Shown piece after piece: positions 23,789 to 35,567 of a DNA stretch of 64,000 bases. The position numbers were made by a program, and so were the translations under genes. Position 1 is the stretch's first letter. Each line of letters opens with the position of its first letter. This DNA is from Phoenix dactylifera (taxonomy: Eukaryota; Streptophyta; Magnoliopsida; Arecales; Arecaceae): assembly GCF_009389715.1 (NCBI RefSeq), contig NC_052400.1, positions 19,685,674 to 19,749,673 on the forward strand, read 5' to 3'. The notes below the pieces were generated by a model that had not been told where the DNA came from, searched no databases, and saw only the letters and a list, made by a program, of their open reading frames with translations.

Positions 23789-24216
23789 TTATTTGCTGCA
23801 GTTGCAACCCGAGCAGGAGCAGTTGGAGCTGCACTTGCAGTCAGGCTCGGTAGCTGCTGCTTCCTCCATGACTTCCCCCAGGTAGCTGCAGCAAATAATA
23901 TCAATCCAAAGCATTAGGATTTGATCTTAACAACATTTTTTTTCTTTATTTTTTTTTTCAGTTTATGTTCATGAGAGGTTGTTTAGCTAAATGGGCATTC
24001 CCAGAAAAGAATACGTCAAGAGCTAATGCAGCTTGTTGGGCTCCATGTCTCTTTGGGCATCATAGGCCTCATAACATGCATGAGCAGTGTTAAACAGTAA
24101 ACATGGACGAATGGACAAATGGTCATGGCTGAGTGCGAGTTGCCATAAAAGCGAAATTCAAATAATACCTCTTCTTGGTCTCAACGGTCGCGACTCCGTA
24201 GCTGTTTCCCTTCTTC
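23789..24216 (-). pseudogene. metallothionein type 3-like gene lacking exon 1
   Basis: Minus strand: exon 2 (24216-24169) gives KKGNSYGVATVETKK and exon 3 (23885-23789) gives YLGEVMEEAAATEPDCKCSS followed by NCSCSGCNCSK and a stop. Both exons have the same lengths (48 and 97 bases) and splice phases as the intact gene at 26558-27314, and all six C-terminal cysteines remain. The cysteine-rich first exon (MSTCGNCDCA-type) is not found anywhere to 24950. A matching TATA box (24941-24948) and an ATG at about the expected distance (24843) survive, but the ATG leads only to MFISSLL and a stop. Sequence between 24217 and 24840 therefore probably replaced exon 1. A rescued transcript with another first exon cannot be excluded. 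Confidence 0.8.
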
Positions 24217-24840
24217 CTGAGATCGAAAACAACAGCAGCAACAAGAAGATGATGTTTAGAAACTCTATAATTTAGCCATCATTAATTGAAATTAAATGAA
24301 GCATCAACTGCGAAACTAGTGATGCAAGCCACAGCAGGGCATGACTGAAAGCACCAGTTTTGTTTTTTTTTTTGTTTTTTTGATGAAGAGGGAGGCAAAG
24401 CCATTCAGCCTTTATTAAAAAAAATGTTTACATAAATTATTTATGAAAAATTTGCAAAAAAATTAAAGAAAGAATAATTTTTTTAATAAAAAATAGTGAT
24501 TAGTAAGTAAGCCTGTTAAACTTTTATCTCTTAAATGATTGGAAGGATCTCTGTATGTGATTGAAGGCACCATGTCAAAATATAAGGTGAGCGAACATGG
24601 GTGGGACATGGCGAAATTATCCATCCAGCGCTCATTGTCGGATAAAGTCAGAATATCGATATACTCGCATTACTGAAGTCCTGTGAATGTGTTAGTGGTT
24701 TGTCACATCATGCTAGTGAGTTTCCATAGCTTCCAATTTCCAAAACAATGTTTGGGTTTCAAACAAGTAAACACTAATAGATTTTTTTAGCCGGTAAAAA
24801 AATAGATTTTAACTAGACCTACAACAAGGAGGAGATAAAC
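24217..24840. other. sequence replacing metallothionein exon 1
   Basis: Contains a T-rich run followed by a fragment GATGAAGAGGGAGGCAAAGC and an A-rich stretch (24363-24424), the look of a retroelement tail. No cysteine codon cluster of an MT3 exon 1 is present on the minus strand. Confidence 0.4.
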
Positions 24841-24940
24841 ATGGCTTGCAGTATTGCGTTAGTTTTACAACATGCATCAAAATGGGGAAGTGGTTCGAGC
24901 GAATTGGCTGCGTTGGTGGAAGGAACTGGGGTTGGCACCC

Positions 24941-24948
24941 TATTTATA
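24941..24948 (-). promoter_or_regulatory. TATA box of the exon-1-less metallothionein locus
   Basis: TATAAATA on the minus strand inside GACCTATAAATAGGG, with the same sequence and spacing to the ATG position as at the intact gene (27410-27417). Confidence 0.65.
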
Positions 24949-25173
24949 GGTCTCTCGCACGGGGAAATGAGCAAGCCTATGCGCCGCACGCTTCAAGAAA
25001 ACAAACCATCCCATGAGGAATCTCTATCCGTACCTTTTTTATCTTTGGAGCGATGGAATAGTTTTGCGTCCCTCTCACTCTCTCTCTTCCTCACCCCCTA
25101 TCTTTATTTATTCTTCTTATTTTTTATTATTTTAATAAAATTTTCAGGGATACCTTTATTAACAAAAAATTAA

Positions 25174-26557
25174 AAAATAGTTATATCGACGGAATAATAT
25201 TTACCTCTAAATACAGTTTGCATGTAGAAGATAATAACTATTTTTTGGTTAAAAGACAAATATTGCTATTAATTTTTTATGTATATCTATTGAAATCACC
25301 ACTTATCTCAAAAGCTTAAGTTGATAAGATGTGATAGGTTTATTTATATATTTTATATTTTCTTACACACATTCTCTCTGATACTATTTGTAACAATCCA
25401 GGACTTCACCTAAAATGACTACCTAGAAGGTATTATTTGGATTTCTTGATCTTGTATAAGTACCCAAAATCTATCCAGTAAATAACTGATGTAGGACTAA
25501 ACATACGCTTTTACGGGTCTTCACAATATCAATATACTGCATGCTAGCTCACATAGATAGATAGATGCCTTTTCATAAGTTGATCTCCATGATCTTATAG
25601 CTTTTGTAGGGTTTAAAAGATTCAAATCTAAGTAGCATCCTCACAATGGTTTTAACATTGAATTATTTGCAATCTGATGCAATTATGTTAATTAGATGAA
25701 AGCTCAACCGGTTCCTTTGGCACGACGTTTTAGCATTCTCTCTCCAAACCTTATTGCACTCATCTAATTACCTTCCTCTTCTTTCAACCATATGTGCTGC
25801 ATGTCCCAAGTTCAAGTGCCCAAAAATTGATTCCAAGATGTGATTATGTTATTACAATGCCATAAGAAAGCTGAAATTAGATTTGTTCCTTGATTTTAAC
25901 ATAATGAAAATTAACTCCTTGGCTAACATCCTACCAAAAGTATATACTAACCGGTGATGCTGTACATGTAGCATTGGGACGTGGGCTTGCTGCATGCTTT
26001 TGATCCACCAGTAAAAGCAACACGCAAATTAAAGAGCCAAGGGCATACGTCTGAAAATTGTGCGCCGCATATTTGACTCTCTTTTTCTCAAATTATTAGT
26101 TAGACCAGGAGCATCAACTTGGACCAGTTCAAATGCAGTGGATTTGATCTTACCAATAATTATATATAGATAGATAGATAGATAGATAGGATTTCCTCCC
26201 AAATGCGAGAGGTGAAATTTTTGGACGGAGCTCAGTTTGCACCTACTACTTCATTTAGATTTAGTTGTTCTTGTAGCATGCAAGGTTAAACAAGCAGCAC
26301 CACAACTTCACATTATTTTACTCAAAAAAAAACATAAAAATGACTACTCAAACCAAAGCCAGATCTTATTTTTAATATAAGTCCATTAAACATGATAGGG
26401 AGGAGACATTACTTAGCTGAGATAGTTGGACATTAGCTTACTCCCAGACTTACATCACCACTACATAGAATGACACTCCTCCACAACCAAACCCTAGATA
26501 ACTTGCTTCATTTTTCATTCCCTTGCTTACATAGTAATAATTTTAGCAGATAGGCTT
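25174..26557. other. spacer between the two metallothionein loci
   Basis: Contains one TRIM LTR (25389-25525) and a short (GATA)n run near 26168-26190. No gene is seen. Confidence 0.55.
25376..25525 (-). mobile_element. TRIM LTR plus primer-binding site (copy E, truncated)
   Basis: Minus-oriented LTR 25389-25525 of the same family, followed in its own direction by AATAGTATCAGAG, the initiator tRNA-Met primer site. The element is cut off right after it. Confidence 0.8.
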
Positions 26558-27314
26558 TCATTTGCCACAGTTGCAACCAGCGCAGGTGCAGTTGGAACCG
26601 CACTTGCAGTCAGGCTCCGTAGCTGCTGCGACCTCAACGACTTCCTCGAAGTAGCTGCAACAAATGACACAGTCCAATACATTAGGATTTGCCCTGAACT
26701 AAAATCTCCAGAGCTACCAAAGAGAGGAAAAAAAAAAACTAAAATCTTTAGAACAGGTTTATGTGCATCATGACTTGAGGCTGAACGGTGAAAAGATTTG
26801 GGCCTTTTCATGACAATCCGTAGAGTTCTTAAACCATATTCACCATCCAAGGCCCATGGAATAACTACATATGTCGAGCCAAATTTGAGTACTGTCTTTT
26901 TTTCATTAATATCTTTACTAATATACATAAACATGCATACGTATGTACACACAACACGAGCACATCATGCACTGATGAGCACAGAATGTCGGATTTTTTT
27001 TGCAGATGTATTATTTAGTTATTAGAACTGATTAATACCTCTTTTCAGTCTCGGTGATCACGATGCCATAGCCATTTCCCTTCTTCCTGCAGTCACCAAA
27101 TAGATTCGTTAGCTTAGTGCACTTTTCTTATGAGAAAATCTATAAACAGAAGCTAACACGAGAACTTTTGTCCCCCCCCCCCCCTCCTTCACTTTAGTGA
27201 TTTTAAAGGGACCTGCGACCGCTATGCTATGCGTTAGGTAGGGCTTCCATGGTGAGAGACTACTTACACGCACTGGCTCTTGTCAGCGCAGTCGCAGTTG
27301 CCGCAGGTCGACAT
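26558..27314 (-). CDS. MT3: metallothionein type 3
   Basis: Three exons on the minus strand: 27314-27268, 27086-27039 and 26654-26558, with phases that agree, encoding 63 residues. The N-terminal block MSTCGNCDCADKSQC has the type 3 pattern C..C.C.....C; a cysteine-free spacer follows (KKGNGYGIVITETEKSYFEE), then the C-terminal block DCKCGSNCTCAGCNCGK with six cysteines as C-X-C and C-X-X-C pairs. Length and cysteine order are those of plant type 3 metallothioneins, cytosolic Cu/Zn-binding proteins prominent in fruits and leaves. A TATA box lies 96 bases upstream of the ATG. The broken paralogue at 23789-24216 lies 2.3 kb away in the same orientation, so the pair is a tandem duplication. Confidence 0.95.
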
Positions 27315-27409
27315 GGTGCGTCGCTAATAAAATGGAGAGAAGATGGCAACTGACTTGAGAGAAGGTTTGCTGGGTCTGGCTGCGAGGAAAGAGGCTTGGC
27401 TTCCGCCCA

Positions 27410-27417
27410 TATTTATA
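27410..27417 (-). promoter_or_regulatory. TATA box of MT3
   Basis: TATAAATA on the minus strand (plus strand TATTTATA), about 96 bases upstream of the MT3 start codon; CCTATAAATA is shared with the broken paralogue. Confidence 0.75.
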
Positions 27418-27489
27418 GGCTGTTTCAAGGATGAGAAAAGCCACAGTCACGGGCACACGCGTCGAGGGAGCCATCCAAATGGAATCTCA

Positions 27490-29249
27490 ATAATGGCGGG
27501 TTGAAGTTTTTTTTTTTGTTTTTTTTCTCTCTTTTTTGCTAAAGTTTTTTTTTTCTTTTTTGGTAGGAGGACTATAAGCCACTGATGTCAAATCCTCCAC
27601 TTTTTTTTTCTTTTTTTCTTTTCTCTCTCTCCTTTGCTTAACGCACAAATACTCTCGCAAGGGCCATGGATTCGCATGTACACCATGAAAGGTGATGCTC
27701 CAATGGGATGCCCCGTCGACCTATGAATAGATTAAATGAATGAAAACTTCTGAGCTCATCAGAATGGCTGGGTGTATCCCAATCCATCTTATCTTATGGA
27801 TCGCTGCATTAGCTGGTATTCTATACAGTCGAGAAGATCTTATTCCCGTTTTATTTTTTTCCTATATTTTACTTTTGTAATTTGCTAGAGTTGATTTTTT
27901 TACAGGATTAAAGTTCCTTATTCGAAGTTTGCTGGTTTTGGTTTTTCCCTATTTACAATTAAGGTTTTTCCAGCTGAGCATACAAAGCATCCAAAATTTC
28001 TAAAATTTGTTCTCGATCAACCAACCATATTAACAGTTGTTGGCTGCTCGTACATGTTATCTAGTTTCCAAGTACAAAATGTTCTGAAAGCATCCAAAAA
28101 ACTTAATTCTCCAATAAGATGCTACAGATTAATTCAGACTCATAGAAGTAGGATAATATTTCATAAGACCTTACTACACCATATGATGTTCTTTAAATGA
28201 TTATAGTTTTAGATGTCAGCATGGGTATGCATGTAGGATGTACAAATCAATATCAACATTAGTTTCCTCCAGGGGTTTCGTAGGTCAAGCTCTTTCTTGT
28301 GGATTTGCAGCATTCCACTACATAAGAAATTAATACCTTGCGTAGTGGAACTTCTTCATTGTCTTTTTATAATGTTCATGGCTTTTAGAGGTAAGATGAT
28401 GCCCTGGCTATCACGCCCACGCAGGTAGTTTGTGATTATTAAAATATGAACACTAATTTGCGCATTACTTGCTGCCAGCGGCCCCAAGGGATAAAGGTTA
28501 AATGTGTTTGATGAAGCATGAGCAGCCGCCCCACTTTGGAGTGGCATTGAAGCTCCTTTAGAGCACATGGCATGCATCCGAGATAAGTCGAAACATTAAA
28601 GCTCATTAAAGCTCACTGCTCTGGAGAGATTCTCTGGACATGCTTTGTAGCCGCTCCTCCATCTTTACATCATCTTCTTTCTCTCGACTCTGTGGGCTGC
28701 ACTCATACTAGGATAGTATAAGCAGCCATTATACCAAAAAAACACGGTATAGCTCACATAAATCTACTTAGAGGCAACAATAGGGAGGCCTCCCTCATAC
28801 GTGGCCAAGACAGTTATCCATTCTTCCATGCATGTACATGGCATACCTATATAGAACGTAGATCTTTTGCCATGCGTACAAATTACCTGTCCTTGCTCAC
28901 CTTTCATATCATTCTCAAAGAACTCCTCGATTCTCTTTTTATCCGTATATAATTCCGGATCACACCGCCAACGGCCGTTTCCAGCCACTTTCTTGCGTCC
29001 GCTTCACGCCTTCAGTGCGAGTCTGACCTTAAAGATTAGAGCTGCAACACCCCAGATTCTCTCTTCCATTCATTATTTATTGTAGTGCTTGTTAGGCTGA
29101 GTAAATACAAAGAAAGTTGACAACAAGATATATTCTCTTTCAATCTCAATCAGAATCTGTGAGCAGTGTATTTCCCATCATTGATACTGTTGAAGTTGAT
29201 GCCTCGGCTCATTGGTTTAAATTTTGGTCCCTTGACTTACATTTGTGAG
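27490..29249. other. intergenic, no intact gene
   Basis: T-rich stretches at 27500-27640, then AT-rich sequence. The block at 28619-28735 matches the LINE tail at 58402-58500. A short minus-strand open frame at 28764-28988 has no recognisable content. Confidence 0.5.
28619..28735 (+). mobile_element. LINE 3' tail fragment
   Basis: CTCTGGACATG..., TTTCTCTCGACTCT and AAGCAGCCATT align in order with the sequence just downstream of the LINE RNase H remnant at 58216-58399. It is therefore probably the 3' end of the same LINE family. Confidence 0.5.
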
Positions 29250-31574
29250 TCAGAGCAGACTACAGGCCATGGGATCTAAGCTTACAACAAGCACTCTGCA
29301 GCATTGTAATGTAACACCACTCAAATCAACATAAGAGCTGGTATCTAACATAGAAATGCAAGCCAAATTTCTCAGGGAGGCATGCCCGATGCAGTGATAA
29401 ACCTACAGGCAAAGAAACGGGGAATAAATAAATTTAGAACTAGTAAATAATTTGATGGAGCATACTATGTTCTCCACCTTAGAAAGATTCCCATATGATG
29501 GCTTGCATCATATTCAAAGTTTTAGCATCTCAAAAGAAGTCGCACTACCATCAATTGGGATTTTTTTTTGATTTAATTTATAAACTAGCAGTCGGCTTGA
29601 ACTTTATTAACTCAAACAATGGACTGCCTGAACCAGAGCACGATCAAGACTCCCTAAAATTTCTCTTGGAAATAATTCAAAATTAATAGAAAAAAGCTAT
29701 TTGATCTAAAAGTTACCTTCTATGTAACAGAAAATAGAAGTGCCGCCTCCTCTCAAGCTCAGGTTACCTTTATGTCGAAGCAAAACTGATGGCTCAGACA
29801 ATTTCCATGCACCTGCAGAAAGTTGTACTTAGAAACCGGATGATTTACTGGTGGAAGTATTAAATTTAAGAAAAGGATTTACTGGTAAATGTCAGAGAGT
29901 AATTGTTCTACTGATACGACAGCATATTTTGATGGTGAAATCCAAAATGCTGGTTATAATGCTGGGAATCAAATATGATAACAAATAAAAAAAAACCTGT
30001 GGTGCCATTTTTTTGTTTATGAAAATAAGAAAAAACTTTTGATAGAAGAGAACTGTATGCATTATGCAGTAGGCTACAGAAGGGGGTAGAGCCCTCCACC
30101 ACATATCCTAAGGTCTCTGTCACGCTCCGAACCCAGGGCCCAGGACGCGAGCAGATGCCGCGCACCTGTAGGGCGAACCCCGCAGGCACACAAGGCAGAT
30201 AAATCAGATCAACCATCAATAACTAAATAAAAATAAATTTCAATTTTCATATCAAATGTCCACATATACATATGTCAAAAGAAAAGTCAATATTTACTAG
30301 CTAAATACATCATGATCACTCCATCCCGTAATCCCTATAATCACATGTCATTACCTGCAAAAATGTAAATAGTAGGAGTGAGCTAACAGCTCAGTAGGCA
30401 ACATCATGCAATAAAGTCATCATATAACATGTCATGATGCATATAAAAAGCAGCTAAAACTCATGAATCCAAAAATCCACACGATAATCCGTAAACCCGA
30501 TCCGAGACTCAAAATAACTCAACCGCATGACTACGGCCACATCACCCAGTGGCATGGTTACACTGAAGTGCCAATACAACTCTCCGCAGAGCCGCTCCAC
30601 TGAGCCAATGCACCACTGTGCCGCACCTCCTGGTGCCAATCTCACACTCCACCGAGCCGCTCCGAAGAGCAAAACGCACCCCTGTGCCGCCACTATTTTA
30701 TCACCGGTGGTCGCGGTATCGGAACTAGTTCCTCAGTACAAGTCGACAGGGCCAATGTATCATCCCATTGGCGGGGCCTAGACTATAGTCACGCGGTTTT
30801 AAAAATCAATAAATCAACTTTCCACATGGTAAATTTCCAAATCAAAGTCATGATCATACTCCCAATAGTAAAGCACATAACAGTTTATAAAATTAAATAT
30901 TTAATTCTAATTCTATCACATAATGCCAATAATAAATTATAACATCAACCTATGCAAGATACATGTTAAAATTCTACTTTAAAGCAATAGGTCACCTACC
31001 TGGGCTAGCTTAACAATCTCTGCCACAGATATCACGAACCCCTTATTAAAACATAAACATTAATTATTTAATTAATTAAGAAACATAATTAAACTATTTC
31101 CAATCCCTTAAACTCCTAAGTTCATAGATCCAAGAATGGGCCCCCAAGATCAAACATAGACCCTAAGAACAAGTAAACCAAAACCCCAAAATCAGAATCC
31201 TTTAAACCCAAAACCAATTGTGGCCCAAAACAGATTAGGCCCAATTGAACCAAACCAGATTACAGGTCCAGATCAGATTTCGGGCCCAAACCAAACCAGC
31301 CTACAGATCCAATCAGGTCCAACTCAGCCCAAAAATAGATCCCCAGCCCAACCCAAACCAGATCTGATTAGACCAGATTAGATCAAATCTTAACGAACCA
31401 GATTACACTCAAATCAAACTAACCCAAATTTCTGACTCAGATTCAGACCATAACCAAAACCCATTCACTCAGACTCGGATCAAACCCAATTCCAGGAATA
31501 GGTGGGACCGGTTCATAGCCTCAACCGATTCAGGGTCTGATCCACAATGAGGAACGGAAATCAAAGCAAGAAAA

Positions 31575-31672
31575 GCTCTGGAAGAAGGAAGAAGAAGAAG
31601 AAGAAAGAGAAGAAGAAGAAGAAAGAGAAGAAGAAGAAAGAGAAGAAGAAGAAGGGGAAGAAAGGAAGAAGG
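31575..31672 (+). repeat. (GAA)n/(AAG)n tract
   Basis: Purine trinucleotide run inside the solo LTR. It creates a spurious lysine-rich open frame. Confidence 0.85.
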
Positions 31673-32266
31673 GAGGGTGGCTGGTGGTTCCGGTCGGCCT
31701 TCGGCGGCCGACCGTGGCCCTCGGCTAGCCATCGTCGGCCACGCCGCTGTCACGAGCAGCGGAAGCGAAGAAGAACAGAAGAAGGAGAGGAAGAAAGGGA
31801 GGGAAGAGAGAGACCGGGGCTGGAAAGCCCGGCCCCCGTTCGTCCACCTCCGGCCGAACTCATTTCGGCCTGGATTGACTCCGGCCGGCCACCGTCGGCC
31901 AGCCGAAACTCACAAAAACTTCCCCGAAACAGGGGAAGTGAAACCGATTGACATACCATCATTCCTCTCTCCTTAAATCCATAAAAAAAATAGTAAATAG
32001 GTTGTCTTTCTCACCTCCGGTCGTCGACGAGTAGATTCCCCGCGGTGATGGCGGCTCCGGCGGCGACGGTGGCTCCGGCGATCCTCTCAAGAAAAGGGAA
32101 AAAGAAGAGGGGAAAGCTTAAATTTTTTTAGAGGGATGAGGGCTCCTCTGAGAGTTCCTAAACTCTCTTTAACGAAGAGAGAGAGAGAGAGAGAAGAGGG
32201 GTGCGGGGGTTTCGCTGGCCGTTCGGCCGGCGTGGTGATCGTGGGGATGACCATGATGAATAAATT

Positions 32267-32291
32267 GAAGTCGGCACCCATTGCCGACTTC
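32267..32291. repeat. perfect hairpin in the LTR
   Basis: GAAGTCGGCA, five-base loop CCCAT, TGCCGACTTC: a perfect 10-bp inverted repeat about 45 bases from the LTR end. Confidence 0.85.
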
Positions 32292-32584
32292 AGTTCGTTG
32301 GGCCCAAGGACGGGCCCAAATTCAGATCTTTACAGTCTCAAAAATATCAGCAAGGAGAGACGAAGTCTCCTGCACTAAGCTAACCGGTGGTTGGAGTTCT
32401 AGCATGGAGTGGTTTACAGCATACTGCAAAACTAGCAGCATCTATAATGCCTAGTTATTTTAAACTGGAGAATAAAATAGTGACAGTATTTGATATACCA
32501 TTACTGATTCCTACTTTGCCTTTTCTCATGCACATTATAAGTGCACATGATGCACCAAGCATGGATTATGGATTAGAGTTTAGG

Positions 32585-32800
32585 GTTTAGGGTTTGACGT
32601 CCAGCTGACATACAAAAAGTTGTGGGTTCAAGTATCCCGATGGCACATGTGGCCTGCAGTGGTTTGTGCAGGGTCAAGTGCGGATAGATGTAGAAGGTGA
32701 TCCTGGTGCTCTGTTTGGGTCAGGAAATATGGCATGTTGGGGGAGGGCTACCTCCTGTTTGTAGCCAACACTAACATATAAACTGAACTTTCCCAAAGAA
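32585..32800 (+). mobile_element. possible SINE-like segment
   Basis: A box B-like GGGTTCAAGTATCCC at about 32626 sits in an otherwise non-coding segment that ends in A-rich sequence. Box A and a target duplication were not found, so this is weak. Confidence 0.25.
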
Positions 32801-35121
32801 AAATACAAAATGGAGTAAATTAGATAGTTTTATAATAATCAAACTCCTGCTAAATGTTGAAACAAAAGGGGGTAAAGAAAACCAAAGAATGAAAAAAGTA
32901 AAAGAAAAAGGAAAAAAACAGTGATCAAATTGTTTCTATACACACGATGATTTATAGCTGCAGACTGATAGAAATGGTTTATGTTGATCTTCTCTTTCCA
33001 GAGTGGATAGCTATTGAATTACCTCCTTTATCTCCTTAGAGCCATTTTGACAAGCATATACAGCTTTTTGATTGGAATCTGAAACATCACACAATGTATT
33101 AGACCAACAAGAATATTCTTGATATCAACAAACAAATTGCTGATGCAACCAACTACTCAGAGAACATCTTACCTCACCTAAGTTATGATGCACATTTTAA
33201 GGTGACTACCTGGGCATTGGACCATCACCCACACCATTACATTCGAAGGATTACAAATCAACCCGCATTTCACTAGTTGAACTCCTCACAAGTATGGCCA
33301 ATTCTTAAAAAAGAAAAAAAAATGTGACAACAAAAATTGGGGGTGCATATACTAATGCACATGGATTAAAAATTTAAAGGTTTCACTGATCGATGGGATC
33401 ACATCCATCTATCATCAATTCATTTTTCTTAATCTAGGAACATGTACCACACGTACCAATTATATGCATCTTCTTTACTAATATGATAATGTCAATGCTT
33501 TAGGGGAGTTGGACAACTGACCGTTATTCCAACTTCTGGTAGGTCACTCCAGTAAATAATACATCATCATTACTACATGCAGTAATACAAAGTGGGAGTG
33601 CATACATTAATCTACATATAGATTAAAAAATAATCTTGAATCAGATTGAGACTACAGCAGATCCTCCTGCTTCTCTCATGTGCATTACGTGTGTTCAGAG
33701 CCATTGTACGATAAGGGCCAGTATGGGTAATCATACAAGATTTAAATATATACTGTAAAACCATAGTCAGCGAGCAAACTTTCATGCTTTCATAGATGTA
33801 GATTAATTCCTCTATTAGAACTGAAACCTAAAAATTCACACACCTGTCCAATAATGGAATCATGCCAAATTGCTGTATAGGACGAGCTGCAAGTGCCCAA
33901 GAGCCTAAAAGTAAGGTTTATGTTTTAAGAGTTCCCACGAAACATCAATATAACCTAACATCTGACATAATTATGGTGCAACTCGAAAGATCTGGATGAC
34001 AGGTAGCATTACTGTCATCATTTAAAATTGATTCCTATTCAATGCACGAACTAGGAATGTACTGCTAAATATGTATAACTCCCTACAGTAATGCAGTGCC
34101 AGTGCTAAATATGTACTGCTAAATTGGTGCTTACAAAGCATACATATATAATATGGACTAAATTTCAAGAAGTAAATGAGATAATTAATTTTATGGCTAT
34201 TCTATTAGTTTCTCAATTCACATCAAGCAAAATTAAGCTGCAAAGATGATCAAGTGGTCATAATCAGCGACCCGGAAGAAGGCCGTGCAGTCAAAAGCAA
34301 GGCAAGAATGCTAGTGGGGATGAGAAGGGGGCAGCTAGGCGAGGTGCGGTTGGAAGAAATAGTTGGGGAAAGTCTTCATTTTTATTTATTTTTGTTTTAA
34401 GAAGTGGATGAGAATAAGAAAAGTGAACAATGATAAGCAGACCTCTTTTCTATACACACCTTTGGTCTCCTTTTCTGTAATTGTAGTTCCTCAAGGGACA
34501 AGTCAAGCTGATAATGAGATAGTTAGTTCCCTCCTATTCCTAGGAAAAGAATTTTAAATGGAAGAATGTAATTGCTCAAAGATCAAACCCTTGTTCCAGG
34601 TTTACACTTGAAGGCCTAGCATTCAAACCTTAGGCCTTAGTCCAAGTCTCACAAATCTCTAACTCAAAAACCAAAGAAATCAGAATTTCATGGGATTAGT
34701 GTTATATTCGGACCCCAAAACATGTCACAGAAAATGTACACACAAGGTTTTCTGTACCGACTGCTCAAACTACATATTTGTAGAGAGAATGCCTTCCTAG
34801 GATAAATAGAATATGATGTAAAGAAAACTATGAGAAGCAACTGCTGAGCTAAAAAACTATTTAAGAAAAGGAGTTGTCAAACCAGCAAGAATTTATCCGG
34901 TGTATTTTTCATAATAAAAGATGAGATTAGCAACTTGGGTTTACCTGCATTGTTCAGGATCATCCATGGATGTACCAAAAGCAGCGACAATTTCTTTGAG
35001 GGCATGCAAAATGTCATCCACAGTAAGTCTTCGTGCTCTCCTCATCTAAAGGTTTAGCAAGATCATCCTTGCTTATTTGTCAGTTCAAGGCAAATGAAAC
35101 TGCATTTTTGACAACACATTC

Positions 35122-35567
35122 TGTAGCAACCTAGGACCTCACCCAAAAATGGCTAGCCGAAATGTACTATTTGGGTTCCTTGATCCTATATAAGTACCCA
35201 AGATCTACCCAGCAAATAACCGACGTGGGATTAACCACACGCACGCACGGGTCCTCACATACCCTCCTCCCCCCGTTCAAGCCTTGACGTCCTCGTCAGG
35301 CTAAGGGTTCAAATTCATTCAAATCTAATCACAAATACCACGATTGGCTCGTGGTCAGTCTCAATAGATTTGTGTTGCAGTGTTCCCTAGTCCACATAAG
35401 TTATGGGCTGGGTTCGCTCTGATACTATTTGTAATAACCCAAAACCTTACCTAAAAATGGCTAGCTGAAAGGTACTATTTGGATTCCTTGATCCTGTATA
35501 AGTACCCAAGATCTACATAGCGAATAACCGATGTGGGACTAAACACACGCCTGCACGGGTCCTCACA
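35122..35567 (-). mobile_element. TRIM retrotransposon, two LTRs (copy C)
   Basis: LTRs at 35430-35567 (5' in its own direction) and 35122-35259, 138 bases each. The primer site AATAGTATCAGAGC lies immediately inside the first. Flanking pentamers CATTC and CATTT agree at 4 of 5. It lies just right of the candidate exon 35045-34945. Confidence 0.87.

Larger units (their letters stand above)
30118..32334. mobile_element. solo LTR, 2.2 kb, probably Ty3-gypsy
   Basis: The element starts TGTCACGCTCCGAACCC and ends CTTTACA, and the pentamer GTCTC flanks it exactly on both sides (30113-30117 and 32335-32339). There is no internal retroelement coding region, primer site or second LTR, so it is a solo LTR left by LTR-LTR recombination. 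The interior has a region of repeated CCAGATC/CCCAAACC words (31190-31480), a GAA run (about 31575-31670) and a hairpin at 32267-32291. The TGTCACGC start resembles large plant chromovirus LTRs; that family call is an inference. Confidence 0.85.
29250..35045 (-). other. candidate multi-exon transcript, unidentified
   Basis: Four segments with good splice borders join in one frame: 35045-34945 (MRRARRLTVDDILHALKEIV..., AFGTSMDDPEQC), 33904-33844 (LLGTCSSSYTAIWHDSIIGQ), 29812-29768 (VHGNCLSHQFCFDIK) and 29402-29250 (VYHCIGHASLRNLACISMLD... to a stop). A fifth exon-like segment (33078-33023) would end the frame early. The joined frame gives about 119 residues. I recognise no domain, and the first segment is preceded by an acceptor (CTTTAG), so upstream exons may exist towards 37.7 kb. 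The 2.2-kb solo LTR would lie in its intron. It may be a real unknown gene, a non-coding transcript or coincidence. Confidence 0.28.

Noticed and set aside
28764..28988. 74-residue minus-strand frame (FFENDMKGEQGQVICTHGK)
   Set aside because: No family recognised and no splice or promoter support; likely chance or retroelement debris.
31547..31951. Lys-rich 134-residue open frame
   Set aside because: Produced by the GAA run within the solo LTR.
32574..32598. Telomere-like TTTAGGG repeat
   Set aside because: Only about two and a half units; not an interstitial telomere array.
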